Shown here one piece after another: positions 31,254-43,800 of a stretch of 64,000 nt of DNA. The notes beneath the pieces were generated by a model that saw only the letters and a list, made by a program, of their open reading frames with translations, was not told where the DNA came from and made no database searches. The stretch is from Straminergon stramineum (taxonomy: Eukaryota; Streptophyta; Bryopsida; Hypnales; Calliergonaceae). Location: positions 14,100,019-14,164,018 of the forward strand of contig OY987270.1 of assembly GCA_963920665.1 (NCBI GenBank). Reading direction: 5' to 3'. The number at the start of each line of letters is the position of its first letter. Within the stretch, counting starts at the first letter, position 1. The translations under genes and the position numbers were made by a program.

Positions 31254-32750
31254 CTTGTTGCGACTGTAACAGGGAGTTTGCCTTATAACCGTAAAAACAA
31301 CAAAAATTCAAAAAAATTCCAAACCAAAGAAGCAACTCGTACTCGAACTGAGGTTTTCCGTCACACTTTTAACTCCGAGCCCAAGTTCACATATTCGTCG
31401 TCTCAGTCTGCAGCATGCACTGCATGATCGGTACACGGGTGCCTGTCTGGCGATAATCTAATTAAAGCTGTGCAGGGGTGGTACTGTAGAATCTCTTCCG
31501 GAAAAAAAAAGAAACAGTAAAGCACATGTATCAACTGAAGCTTTAAAGTCGAGTCCACTTGACTTCTCACCTGGAATGCACAGTAGTGCACGTCGTTCCA
31601 GTTCATCGTCGGATTGATCCAGTGATTTTTTTATTCATTCTGAGAAGGAGACAGCTATTTCTTCCTTATTCATGTGATATTTGGGGATATTTGGGGATGC
31701 TGTATCTCCAGTAATAAATTAATCATAGGTCTGGCTAATAGTTGGGTAAAATTTGAGTATTGGTTCTAAATACAGCTGTAGGAATCTGGATACTTTAAAA
31801 AAATAAATTAAATATAATTCCATTACAACAAGAACGGTGTGACCGTGAGGCTCTGTCTTAGGTGAATAATAATATTGATAGTAGGGTAATTAAACTCATG
31901 TTCGGAGGCAAGGATTGAAACTATTTGAAATTAGTTGACTGTAAGGGGTCCCATTGGTAGGTCGGGAGGATTGAAAGACAAAAGGGGGGTAATGTTTGGG
32001 GGGGATTGGAGGGAGGTCCAACCAATTGGACCCCTTGCAATTTTTATTTAAAATTTTAAAATTAATTTTGTAATTTTAGAAAAGAAAAAATTGAAATGAA
32101 TTGAAATTTAATTTAATTTTTTTTAATTTGCTTGCATATCAAGTCACAAGTTTGACCCCTATGAAATGGGTTAGGCTTGCATAGTTTAGCCTTACATAGA
32201 CTAGATTAACATAGCTTAGACTTACATAGGAGACTTGCATAGTGTAGACTTATGTAGATTAGACTAGGTTAGATTAACGTAACTTAGACTTACACACTAG
32301 AGTGTAGACTTAGGTATACTAGACTTACACAAACTTAGACTTACATAGCATAGACTTATATAGGTTGAACATCTTACATTGTTAAGACTAGGTGAAATTT
32401 TTTAATCCAAAAAAGATCCTTTTTTTGAAGATGCTAGTTTATTAAGTTAAATGTACGGATTTTGTTTCTTGGCATTCCAAATTTCCAACTCATCTCCAAA
32501 CACATTGTGCAGTGTGAATGAGAGTGTTGTGTAGTGTGAAATTGTGAATGTGGTTGTAGATAGGATTTGGACTTTTAGAAACCAAAGTCAATGAGGAGTC
32601 AATGACTCGATGCCATAGTCTTTGTCCAAAGGACAGAGTCACAGAGCCAATAAAGAGACTTTGTTTTCTCTATAGCAAAGTGGCAAAGATTCGTGCCAAA
32701 ACACACCATTGGATTCATAGAATAGTGCTGAACTTCCTATGGTGGACCCT
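31254..32750. other. 5' flank of the receptor kinase gene and AT-rich DNA
   Basis: 31254-31640 is the mixed-composition flank upstream of the minus-strand receptor gene and probably holds its promoter. No convincing TATA box was found. From 31640 onward the DNA is AT-rich repeat sequence, including the minisatellite-like stretch listed separately. Confidence 0.4.
32165..32370 (+). repeat. degenerate tandem repeat, TTAGACTTACATAG type
   Basis: About fourteen diverged copies of a unit of about 15 bases (consensus roughly TTAGACTTACATAG) occur in a row, with variants such as TTAGACTTACACA and TTGCATAGTGTAGAC. It is non-coding, since stops occur in all frames. Confidence 0.7.
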
Positions 32751-32756
32751 AATTTA

Positions 32757-34203
32757 TTAACCATCCAAGGTTTTTGACTAAGTTTTCACCAAAAATGCTC
32801 CCAAACTGCCATTTCTAGTACAAGTATCAAATTTTAGAAAAAAACATTGTTGGACACATGTAACCATAGGATCTTATAGTACATTGATTTGAGAATATGT
32901 GGAAAAAAATTTAGAGTTTTCCACCGTGTAGATTGCAAGATCTTAGCATTTGAATTGATAAAAATATTTTTTTTGGCCCTACAGAAACTAGGCTCTTCAC
33001 AAGGTCACATTTGTATGAAAGAAATTCTGAAATGGTGATGCATCTTTGCATCTTTGAGCTACCCAAGTTACCCACCAAACAATAAAAATTACATATCATG
33101 CAATAGCTTTCTAACCATGTAGTCAAAATTTATGAAAATTGTTGCACCTTAACCCTTAAAGGACCAGGGTGTGTTTTTTGGCAACATAACTTTTTTCGGC
33201 AAGTACATGTGACTAGAGATTTTAATATTTTTGGCCCAAACTCTAATAGAAGGTGTGGACGAAGAATATCTTTTATTTGCATGAAATTTCAGGACATTTG
33301 GAAATATGAGTCAAAACTTATTGCCTAATATGTAGTTTGTTTCTCAACTAGGGCAGTTTGGATAGATCTAAAAAAATCACTTTTTTCAAAAATAAAAATT
33401 TGAAATTGATTTTCTAGATTTATACATACATAGAAAGCTTTGAATCATTCCATTTTGATCAATGAGTCAAAAGATATGAGATGTTTTAGTTTGCAGGCAA
33501 CTATGGATTCTCTACTCTAAAATAAACTTTGAAGTCCTTTATTTAACTTAATTTTTAATATTTTTTGATAAAAATAAAAACATGAGATGTAGATTATTTA
33601 TTAAAACATTACAACCATTGGGGATTGGGATTTTCAATTCCCTAATTAAATTCTTAACAATTTAGTAATTTGAATCATTCTCTTGTTCTTTCTACTTACT
33701 ATTTTTTCCTATATGTTGCACAATTCCAAATGATCTGAAAATTCACACTTGTAGCCAACTTGCATTGAAGAATGAATCTGAAGAAGTACAACCATTTTGG
33801 ACATTTTTTCATACAAATGTGACCTTGTGAAGTGCAATTGACCATTTTTTCATAGGGCCCAAAAAAAGGATTTTTGTCACTTCAAATGCTAATATTTTGC
33901 AATCTACACTATGGAATTTTCTGAATTTTTTTCAACATCTTCTCAAAATAGTTTACTACAATATCCTATGGTAAAATGTGTCCCAAAATGATATTTTTTC
34001 AAAATTTTGGTACTTGTATTAGAAATGGCAATTTTTGAGGGGTTTTGGTGATAACATAGTCAACGAACTTTAGGGGTTAAAGCTACTCCTCAGGTACATG
34101 TTGTGTGAAAATTTCAAAGAAAATAAAAAAAGATTTCATTCGTAGTGAGCTACCCAAATTTTCTATGTTGCCAAAAAACGCCATTTGGACTTCTAGGGAT
34201 TAA
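32757..34203 (+). mobile_element. TTAA-family element, old copy split by a relative
   Basis: It starts TTAACCATCCAAGG and ends TCTAGGGATTAA. It aligns along its length with 39373-40318 (shared ACTGCCATTTCTAGTACAAG near the left end and GCTACTCCTCAGG near the right). It is interrupted at 33149-34080 by another member in the opposite orientation. No transposase frame is visible. Both termini carry TTAA but have drifted from the CCCCTAAA consensus. Confidence 0.6.
33149..34080 (-). mobile_element. TTAA-family (piggyBac-like) element nested in a relative
   Basis: The element proper (33153-34076, 924 bp) begins CCCTTAAAGG, ends ACTTTAGGGG, and is bounded by TTAA on both sides. The flanks read GTTGCACC-TTAA and TTAA-AGCTACTCCTC. 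The uninterrupted relative at 40175-40205 reads GTTGGGCC-TTAC-AACTACTCCTC, so one tetranucleotide became two on insertion. TTAA duplication with CCC/GGG ends is the hallmark of the piggyBac superfamily. No coding frame is present, so it must be moved in trans. In reverse complement it aligns with 39373-40318. Confidence 0.7.
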
Positions 34204-34849
34204 CTTTCAAAAGGACATTGTATGTTCGGGCTTGCTCAAACTTCATGAGAAATTTACATTAAAACGCACATTTCAAAAAATTGATATTCTTCACATGTAG
34301 TTGTATATGTCTAAAGTTTGATCTCATTTTTTATAATTAAAAAAGAAATTGAATTCTAAATATGTTTTTTCTTAAACTCTCTAAAAATCATAGCAATTAC
34401 AAAAAGGCCCAAGTACGCAACTCTTGTATTGTACGCAAGGTCCTCGGCATTGAAACGGTTCACAAGACAACTTCTATAAAACAATATCAAATTAAAATGA
34501 CTAGATAGTTAGGTGAAGACCAAATTAAATAAAACAAAATGTAGAAGATGTTAGGTTTCATATTTAATTAAAAAAAACTCATAGTATATATATGAAGAAT
34601 TGAAACTCCTGTACATAATTTTAAAAAATCCTTACAATAAGTTCTTTCCATTTAAAATTAGAATTCATTTGCAATATTTTATTTACAATAAAAAAATATT
34701 TTAAATTTTTATTAAAGATCTCCCAAAGTTGGGTAGCTTGTCCCACTATATATGTGTGAGGTCCTAATTTGTCATTGGGGACTCATTGTTTTTTTTTAGT
34801 ATTTTTTTATTTTGAGTATAGTTTTATATACAAATAGTCCCCAAAAGAG
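34204..34849. other. AT-rich intergenic DNA
   Basis: No gene or RNA feature is seen. The first 70 bases resemble, in reverse complement, the sequence just left of the TTAA element at 43801 (GTTTGACCAAGCCCAAACAT type), so both elements landed in related repeats. Confidence 0.4.
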
Positions 34850-36010
34850 TGTAGAATCAAAATAGGTGTATTACATATCAATATAGTATTTGGTCTAGAA
34901 TTAGAATATTATAGCTAGAATACACAAAACTACTAATTGTACATAGGTCAAAATTCGAGTAATTATGGTAAATTAGTTAATTATGTGTTATTGGCACAAC
35001 TGGCTCAAATTCCATATAGGAAAGACATCTCTAGACTAAAATTGGTTGAGGGACCCCCAATGAAGTATTTAGGTTAGTTCTCGGTGATAGGTTCCAATTT
35101 TCCCATTTCATCAATGAAATAGCAAAACCCCAATTGTTAACTAGCAAAAGATAAAAATGCCAAGACGGGACCATGGAGGAATGTACAGTCAAGAGAGGGT
35201 GATAATAGGTGAAAATCACGTCTGGTATACAATGGCGAAGTCAGTTCACCGAGATTCCCTTTGATGTGAAAGATTCCCTCTCCACCAATATTTGAATGAG
35301 GGGGTGGATTTTATTCCCCCCTAGGTTGATGTGTAGAGTAAAAATATGAGTTTACATATGTATTAGGGGATTCCATGAGAAGTTTCACAAAAATTTCAAA
35401 ATTTTCCAATAATCAAAAGATGCCTTTTCGGACGGTTAATTGCCAAAATCTATGATGGGAAATTCCTAGAAATTACCCATGTGGCGGTAAAATCTCACTA
35501 AAAATTGCTCTAATTTTTTGTATATTAATAAGACATCCCAACAAACTTTAGGATATTCGGATTGTCAGAAGTATTTGAATTTGCAAGATTAAGATAGAAT
35601 TTAAAGATTACGACGAAGTTGACCATTGGAGCAAGAGCATACAAAAGTGGAATGAGGTCAAAAATAGGTCTTTTTTTACTCCCCCCCCCCTCCCTCCACC
35701 ACCACACACCTACTTAAGATCCTAAGCTAGTTACTTTTGTCAAAAAAATCAAACTCCAAAAGCTGAAATTTTATCCAGTTGTGGCAATGAGTTCACTCTA
35801 GGTTTTTTCAAGATTTTGGAGTTAAGAAAAAGGGTGCAGAGTTCTGTAGACAAAAATTAGCCTTCTGGAGCCAACGACACAATCCGTTTGTGATCCAAAG
35901 TTAATTTCCAAATGTTAGGTTTATGGTTTAGAGTAGGGATGAAAACCATTGAGGATGAGGATGAAAATTCAAAGTAATAGAGTTAACTTAGATGAATGAG
36001 AGGAGGTGGG
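34850..36010 (-). repeat. dispersed repeat, copy 2 (inverted partner at 14957-16080)
   Basis: This is the reverse complement of 14957-16080 with moderate divergence. It includes a run of ten C at 35683-35692 where copy 1 has only short homopolymers. No coding capacity is visible. As the copies are inverted and 19 kb apart, they are separate insertions, not LTRs of one element. Confidence 0.75.
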
Positions 36011-38526
36011 TGTCGGAGAAATAGTTCAAAAGGGCACCCCTTCTCCTCTCAGCTCACCGCTATTTGTTGTATTTGAGTCCATTAGGTCAAACTTATGTTG
36101 GAATTGTGGTGTTTTAAGCTACAAACCTTGGAACGATGTTTTATGGGCATTTGGGGGCACTTTTGGCCATTGTTGTTGTTGTCCAAGATTTTTAAGGTCT
36201 TTGTGGATCCCTTGCACCTTTAGTTCTTTATACTAACAATTTCAAGTCCTTAAAGGCTTGAAAGTCTACTTCTATTTAGTTTGTTGAGAGACCGTGGCTT
36301 CTTGTATCTTTTGAAGGGTTCTTTGGCCCCCCGCGTCTTGTCCTTGTACTAACACTAGAGTACCCCCTCATATGACCTAACAATGTTGCTTTGGGGGGCT
36401 TTTAGATCAAGTTTGTCGTATTAAACCGGACTAATAACCCTTGGTCATTAATCTATCTTCTTGTCCCTCAATACTAACGTGGTAGTCCATAAAGTGAGCC
36501 AAAAGCATGTGAAGGTTAGCCGGTCCTGTCGCTATCACGATGCTTTGAATCCCCTAAAGGTCAAAGAGTCTTAGTTGTGTGTTAATGCCCCTTCATGGGT
36601 AAATCTTAAACCCCTTTAGTTTTCCCATACAAAGTTTAGTCTCCAAAATGCATTTGGGAACAAACACAGTTTAGCCCCCAAAATTAAGAAGTAAAAGTTT
36701 AAGTTAAGCTTGAAAGATGATTGGTAGAAGAAGGAGAGACCACCAACAAGGCTTACAGGTAGCCACACAACCCACTAATATAGTGATACTTTTTTTTTTC
36801 TCCCCCCTCCCCCCTCTTTTGTTGTCTCATTTCTCTTATTATAAAAGATATAGCCATAGGAAGGAAAAAAAATGCCAAAAAAGGAGACCAACACCCCCTT
36901 GCATCTCCAGCATCCTAGACCAAGTATATCCATGTATCGGGGGGAAGGGGGTTTCAATTTATTGGGTATCAGCGAGGAGTTGAATTCATTGGGTATCGGG
37001 AAGGGTTCAATATAAGGAACATCAAGAGGGTTCAATACAAGGGGCGTCAGGAAGAGGCAAGTAAGGGACATTGGGGAGGGTTCAGAGCCTATTGTCATTG
37101 GAGCCTAGACCTCCAGCTATTGGAAGAGGGGGTCTGGCTGATCAGAGGCTGAATGGGGTCCAATGGGGTTCCATTGGAATCCTAGGAAGCCGGGCTGGCC
37201 CCCCTTTTGGGGTTTGATATTATTGGAACCAGAGTTGAATACTTGAATAGGGCCCATTCAACACATTTATTAACCTTGTTTGTTTCTGGAAATAGGCTCT
37301 CTAGGAGCCCCCTCCAGCCCCTCCACTTTTGTAAAACTGAATTCCACGGACTAGAGCCTAGAGATCCAGTCGGAGGTCCAACTCTGATATGAGATTTAAC
37401 AGAGCCTACCTAGAAGTTGAAGACCCCGATGGCAACTAACTCTTAGTACAAGGGGTGTTGAGGAGGATCTAGTAAGGGGCATTCAAAGGGTTTAGCACAA
37501 GGGCATTAGGAGGGTTTAGTGAGGGGCATCAGGAGGATTCAAACCACTAGCTGGAGGGAGGGGGTCAACAATTTGGGAGGAAGGGGTGGAATTCAAAACA
37601 CACAAAAGAAGAAGGAAAAATTACAACAAGGTGCGATCCTTGCCCTACAACAAACATTAGAGTGGGGAAACCAACTCCTCGTTCCCATCAATTGAAATAA
37701 GCAGAAAGGAGGGACAACATCTATTATGTGAAGACTAACGCCACCGTAGGAAGAATGAAGAGTTGAGAGAGGGAAGGAGACTACTTGAGGTTAGAAAAGA
37801 GAGAGAGAGATGAGATAGAAGGGGAGTCCCCCCACCAGCCCACCTCGTTGGGACCATTGGATGAAACCTTGATGATTATCACAAGGTTAGACATAAGATG
37901 TAAGAGGTAGTTCAACCTTGCAAGACCAAATGACACATCTTTAATTAGTCTCGTAAGTAAAAATAAGGGTAGTTGGGCCACTTTAGGACTTAAGAGGAAT
38001 AGGGTAGAAAGAAAAGGAAACAAGAGGGAGGGAAGAAAGGAGGGACCAAAGGGAAAGACCAACCGTTGTATTAACTCACTAAATTATTGAAACAACCGTC
38101 TATTACATCATATCAAGGGAGTTCATGGCGGAGGAGGAAGAACTCCCAAAAGGTACAATCAATGATACTAGTTCTGAGGTATGAACCACCCCCCCTCCTT
38201 AACCTTTCCAGTTCATCTAATTAGTAGTTATGAACTCTAGCCAAGGCCCATCCCTAAGTCAGACCCCTAAGGCTAGAAGTCAAGTCATTTTTGAAGTTAG
38301 AAACCTAGAGAGAAGGTTTGTAGCTTTCCAAAAACCTAAGGCACACCCAAATCAGAGTAAAAAGAAGAAAGTAATAACTAGATGAAGGTTAGGGCTTAAA
38401 TTGGATAAAAAATAGTTGGACATAAATTTGGGGGACAAATTGAGAGAATTAGGGAGAAGCTATCAATTAGAGTCGAAAGGCAATAGAAAAAGTTGATTTT
38501 GAATCGTAGGTTAGAAGGAATTAGTG

Positions 38527-38567
38527 GATGAAGTTTTACATGCCAAATAGCGGTCAAACTTCATCCA
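38527..38567. repeat. hairpin repeat, copy 1
   Basis: GGATGAAGTTT and its near-complement AAACTTCATCC face each other around a short spacer that contains CCAAATAGCGGT. A second copy with the same spacer core is at 38987-39027. Confidence 0.6.
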
Positions 38568-38986
38568 TCAAGAATTTTTAGTAGAAATGTTGGATTAGCA
38601 AGTGTCTTATTGATCTGGAAAGCTAAAGTTAGGGGATACAAGGTGAAAATATATAATTATTAAAAATAGTAAATAAATGGAAGTTAATCCAAAACCTGAA
38701 CACTAAAGAAGACCAATAACAAACTTAGAAGGTTGAAGTCAAGTAGGGGAGTTAGGACCATAGGCTTGTAGGGGAGTTGAAGTAGGGCTCATAGGACCCC
38801 CTCAATTAGGAAAAAACCCGAAAATCCCCAAAAGATAAAGAAGGATGAAGTTTAGCAAAGGTTTGGATGAAAAATTCATAGAAGTACCCAATTTTGACCA
38901 AACTCTAGGGTTAGGTAGGGATAAATCACTTGAACAACCTCAAGAAATTTCAGTCATTTTGAATTAGGGAACTAGACTTCAATCGT

Positions 38987-39027
38987 AGATGAAGTTTGAT
39001 GAACCAAATAGCGGTCAAACTTCATCC
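38987..39027. repeat. hairpin repeat, copy 2
   Basis: AGATGAAGTTTG faces CAAACTTCATCC around ATGAACCAAATAGCGGT. The spacer core CCAAATAGCGGT is identical to the copy at 38527, 460 bases away, while the surroundings differ. Confidence 0.6.
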
Positions 39028-39372
39028 ACTCATAACTTTGGCTAGGAGAATCGGAGAAGGTTGAAATTTATGGAATTTTTATTTTAGAAAGGGTAAGGAA
39101 TCTTTAAAAGTTTTTGAGGTTAGTTCTTCCCTAACGTGAGTTACACCAAAAATCACAAAGGCCTCATCTATCCGGCCAACCATTGACATTGGATATAGAT
39201 TGAGTGATTCTTGCACCTTTTGGCACATTTAGGCACATAAAAAAGATCCATTGCTTGGAAGGCACAATGGACTGCGCTTAGACACCCAAAAGTAAGAGTC
39301 ATTTTGTCAAACCCCAAAACCTAGTTGTGTTCTTGATTTACCAAGGGTCAGTAAAAGCGCTCACAACATGTA

Positions 39373-40318
39373 TTAACCCCTAAATGAATTTGACTACGTT
39401 TTCACCTGAAACGCTCCGAAATTGCCATTTGTAGTACAAGTACCAAATTTTAGAAAAAAAACATTGTTGGACACATGTAACCGTAGGATCTTGTAAAAGA
39501 CTAGTTTGAGAAGGTGTGAAAAAAGTTCAAAGATTTTGACTGTGTAGATTGCAAGATATTAGCATTTAAATTGATAAAAATACTTTTTTTAGCCCCATCA
39601 AAAAAAAAGCAGTTGCACTTCAGAAGGTTATATTTATATGAAAAAAATCCCAAAATGGTGGTGCGTTTTTGGATTCGGTTTTCAAGGCAAGTTGGCTACA
39701 TGCTTAAAAAAGTTTAGATCATTTGGAATTGTATAACATATAGGAAAAAAATAGTAAGTAGAAAGAACTAGAGAATGATTCAAATTACCAAATTGTTAAG
39801 AATTTAATTATGGAATTGAAAGATGCCAATCCCAATGGTGATAATCTTGTAATTAACAATCTATATCCTATGATTTTATTTTTTTCCAAAAATATTGAAA
39901 ATTGAATTAAATTTAAAGGACTTCAAAGTTTATTTAAGAATAGAGATTCCATAATTGCCCGCAAACTAAAACTCCTCATAACTTTCATCTCATAAATGAA
40001 AATAGAATGGTTAGGATCTTTCCACGTATATATAAATCTAGAAAACCAATTTCAAATTTTTATTTCTTAAAAAAGTGATTTTTTAAGAAATTTTTTGTAG
40101 CTACTCGAGCTATCTACCAAGTAATGAAAATGATATATCATACGATAACTTTTGAACCACGTAATCAAAAGTTATGAAAATTGTTGGGCCTTACAACTAC
40201 TCCTCGGGCTCATGTTGTGTGAAAATTTCAATGGAAAAAAAATAAAAAATTCATTTGTAGTGAGCTGCCTAAAATCACTATCTTGTCAAAAAACATGGTT
40301 TGGGCATTTAGGGGTTAA
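39373..40318 (+). mobile_element. TTAA-family (piggyBac-like) element, intact ends
   Basis: TTAA-CCCCTAAAT at 39373 and ATTTAGGGG-TTAA ending at 40318 form a perfect inverted pair of 9 bases plus the TTAA. The 938-bp interior has no long open frame. Bases outside the TTAA differ on the two sides, so the duplication is limited to TTAA. It is a relative of 32757-34203 and 33149-34080. Confidence 0.7.
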
Positions 40319-40635
40319 AAAGACTGATGGGGAATTTTGTTAAAATGGTGTCATTCTACAACTTTGGCACTTTTATGGCTTAGACTAGGCAATCTGAAAT
40401 CTATACCTATCCTAAATGGCACTTTACGCTTTAGACTACGTGGTTTGAAAATGGTGTAGGGAATGGGGAAATTTTCTACTCTCATATAATTAGATTTTTC
40501 ATGCTATTATTGTCCTCAAAGAATATTCATTTCATGTATATAATTACATTTTTGGAATCTTTGTTAAAGGATCTACAAGAGCTCTCTACATAAAAACCAA
40601 TGAAATCCCTCAAGATTGGACTAAAATGCATTAGA

Positions 40636-41624
40636 GGGTGATTGCAAGAAACACCTACCAGTTTCATTGAGTTTTTATTTTGGAATGCTATAACTTTTGA
40701 CTTATGAATCCAATTCCCAAACCAAAAAATCTATTTCTAGATATCTTTCTTGTTATTGTATCCCTTATTTTTCAAAAAAAAAAAAAAAAAATCATTTTAT
40801 ATTTAAAAGTCAATTTTGTTAATTTGTCACACTTTGATGTTTAGGTTCTTTTTTTACTATTGAGTGGTTTAAATGAGTGATTTTCAGCTGAAATTTCTAT
40901 GGTATATTAGTTTAGTAGGCATACACGTGTCTACCAAAGGAAATCTAAAAATTCATTAATTTATATCCTTCATGTTCATGCAAATAGGCCTCTCTTGCAC
41001 GTACAATTCTAAACAATAGAGATAGTTTTGAACTCATTCTTTTGCTCAAATCTCATCATCCAAAAGTCTTCCCAAATGGCTAATTTTTAGTTTTGTTGAA
41101 AATTGTTTTTCCTATTTTCTACAAATTAAAATGTCAAAGTACAACCCAAAAAATCAAATTTTGAGCTGAAATTTGGATGAAATGGTCTTCTAGTAGATTT
41201 GTAGCTATTTAGTGAAGGAATTTCAAAAATAGTTAATTTTTGTGGTGTGAAAGTCTACAAAGCGAGCTTCTTTCTACGTGCATTTTATAACATATAAAAT
41301 ATTATTTTGGTGATTTTTTGTTGAATGACCGTCTCCATAGGGTTGTTGCAAATGGCCAATTTTTATTTTGAGTATTTACTTATTTTTACTATTTTTTCTT
41401 AACTAAAACATCAAGGTATGCATTTTCTTGAGAGTTAGCACTTTTCTAGTTCTCCTACTTAGAGAATTTTTCTATGCAATTCCTTCCATGGATACCTTCA
41501 TCTTAAAGATATATACATTAGTAATATTTTTTCATTTTTTAGAAATTAATTTTCTAATTTTAAAGTACTTTCCAAAAAATCAGCAAAACGCAACAAAATC
41601 GACAAGTGTTTCTTGCAATCACCC
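40636..41624. mobile_element. short TIR element, GGTGATTGCAAGAAACACTTG family, longest copy
   Basis: The left end GGGTGATTGCAAGAAACAC and right end GTGTTTCTTGCAATCACCC are perfect inverted repeats of 19 bases. The element is 989 bp, AT-rich and non-coding; a run of about 18 A occurs near 40773-40790. No target-site duplication is evident. A TATAACTTTTG motif near the left end is shared in type with the other copies. Confidence 0.65.
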
Positions 41625-41629
41625 CAATC

Positions 41630-42535
41630 CATTTTCCAACATATTGACTAATAAAATATACAAGTTATAAGATATAAATATTTATTTGTAAAAATGTTGA
41701 AAGACCAAATTTCACCTTTTCGTCCTTTTGGAATTAGAGAAGGCTACAAAAACCTAAATTTCAAGTTCAAAACATTGAACTTGCAATGGGTATTTACATT
41801 CACTATAAAATTTTGGCATAGTATACTACAACAAATTAACCAAAAGATCATGTAGTTGGATTTGTTAAAAATATAAATAATGATGAAGATTTTGACCTTG
41901 CTTTCGAGAGGAGTATTTTGAAGAAGTTTTGGGCCTCTAAGCATGCAAGAACTATAGGGGGTTAAGACTTCTCTTTAGTGTTTGTTGAATAATTCCCTTA
42001 GTTTGGAATTTGATCCCTCTTGCATTCAAAATTGTCAACACTGAAGGGTCCAGGCACTCGTACTTACAATTGTATGACGAGCCTCTTTGTGGAGGCAATT
42101 TGCGCCCCATGTTTTACCCCTATGGAAAATGCAAGAACCATTTATTTGCGAAGGAAATCTTTTTTTCAAATTTTGAGTTCATATTTGCAATCAGAGGCCC
42201 CCAAATTAGGAAAGGGAGGTGTTAACAATGAAATTATTATGGCACACAGTAGGGGACTTTTTTTTTACATTCACCCTTGGCTTGACCTCCGCAAGAGGCT
42301 CGTCGTACAACTACCGTATAAACGCGACCGGTCCATGCCGATGCCTTGGGAGCGCTACAGTACGTAATTCGATCCGTTTGACCTTCTGAAGAATTCTCAC
42401 TGGTGTCGGGTTTAGAAATTGTTTCTTCCCAAGAGGAGTCTGCAGGATCTTGTTGCCACTGGGTAGTGGACTAGTGGATGAGCATGATGCCCAGGCAAGC
42501 TTATTATGGTAAAAACTTTATTATATGCTTGTTCG
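41630..42535 (+). repeat. direct repeat, copy A (partner 44445-45325)
   Basis: The two segments share GAAGATTTTGACCTTGCTTT, then CATCCCTCTTGCATTC-type sequence with GTCAACACT, then GAAATTGTTTCTTC and AAGCTTATTATGGTAA in the same order. In copy A a GC-richer insert (about 42060-42400) replaces the AT-rich middle of copy B. There is no gene. It may be two copies of one unidentified element. Confidence 0.65.
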
Positions 42536-43800
42536 GTTGACCGTATTTAATTTGTGCTACTGCAAAAGTGTCGGCTACCCTATTAATTTTGCAATGAGAC
42601 AATTTTTTTCCGGCTACGAGTTGCAGCATTGATGGTTTGAGGAGAAAAGCTGACTAGAATGGGGACGGAGATTCGGCTGGAATCTGAGAACTGTTTCCTG
42701 TGATTGTAAGAGCACCCGCACTGTCTCGATGAACAGTTGGACCGGTCTGACTCCGGTCTGAAAATGCTCCCTCACACTCACACGCTAGGGATAAAATTCT
42801 TGAACGGGCCCTCCGAAATTAAGCTTGACACGGAATCCCTCCCTGTTGTTCATCACCCTTTCTGTGCCCTACAATTTGAAATTCACGGTTGAGATCTCAC
42901 CATTTCAACAAACTCGTTGGACAAGCGATAATGGGCGTATGAGTTGTATCTTTGACTTCATGAATAGTAGCCCACATATTCTTAAGTGTGTTGCATATTC
43001 CGTCTCATCACAATGGGCACTTGGCAAGTGAAATCAACAAATGAAGAGATTTGTGTAGCCCGTAATGAAACCGGGAATGAAACATTTGGTGAGTCAGATC
43101 TTCTGTGCGATGGTGACGATGCTGTAAACTAAGTCGTGGGAACAGTTTTGGCTGTGCAGCGGCACTCCATCCTCGGAGGCTCGGATGTGCTGGTGGACGA
43201 AGTGGCCAACTCGACCAGGATCTTCTTATTCAGAGGTCGAGAAGAACAGCTGGTCGGAACAGTCGGTAGTTTTCCCGATTGGAACGTGTGTCAGTTTCTT
43301 ATCAACTCTGTGTTGTCAGTCCCTCGTCATTGGGACCGAGATTGAAGGTCTGTTTTTTAGCTCCAATATTCTACAGTTCTTTTAACTTCATCCGAATCTT
43401 TTTCAAAATTTATAAAATTGCAATTTTTGAGTCACTTTGAAATAGCAATTTGAAAGCTCAAAATATAGTTACCACTTTTCAACTCTTTCTATTGAATTTC
43501 TTTTGGTGTGAGCTCAAGGACAACATGAATTACACTATGATATTTGTGAGTTGTCACTATTATTTCCATTTTTCCTAAGAATTTCATATTATTTTAAGCA
43601 TTTTTGGAATTACAAGATTTTTATAAGGAAACTTCTTTAAAAAAATCATATAAAATTCAATTTGATGTTTTTAATTATGAAAAAATGAGATTAAATTTTA
43701 AACATATATTATCAAATGTGAAACACATAAAAATTTTGAAATGTGTGTTTTAATGTAGAAATCTAATGAAGTTTGACCAAGCCCAAACATGAAATGTCCT
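42536..43800. other. mixed-composition patch then AT-rich DNA
   Basis: 42690-43345 is GC-richer than its surroundings. It starts near a GAGCACCCGCAC motif similar to transposon-like boundaries at 13351 and 45315. It holds open frames of about 70 codons (43136-43345) that resemble nothing I know. The rest is AT-rich and empty. Confidence 0.35.

Larger units (their letters stand above)
36011..39372. other. repeat-derived DNA without a recognisable gene
   Basis: 36011-36700 has mixed composition. 36900-38060 is strongly purine-biased on the plus strand, with irregular repeats of an AGGGGCATCAGGAGGGTT type. Open frames there (for example 36775-37098 minus, 37781-38062 minus) are products of the purine bias and resemble no family I know. 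38500-39030 contains two hairpin-forming copies described separately. Confidence 0.45.

Noticed and set aside
36775..38062. Open frames of 90-107 codons on the minus strand
   Set aside because: They are low-complexity translations of purine-rich DNA with no domain signature.
39373..39384. TTTAGGGG as interstitial telomere repeats
   Set aside because: The plant telomere unit is TTTAGGG in tandem. Here the motif is single, always followed by TTAA, and sits at element ends.
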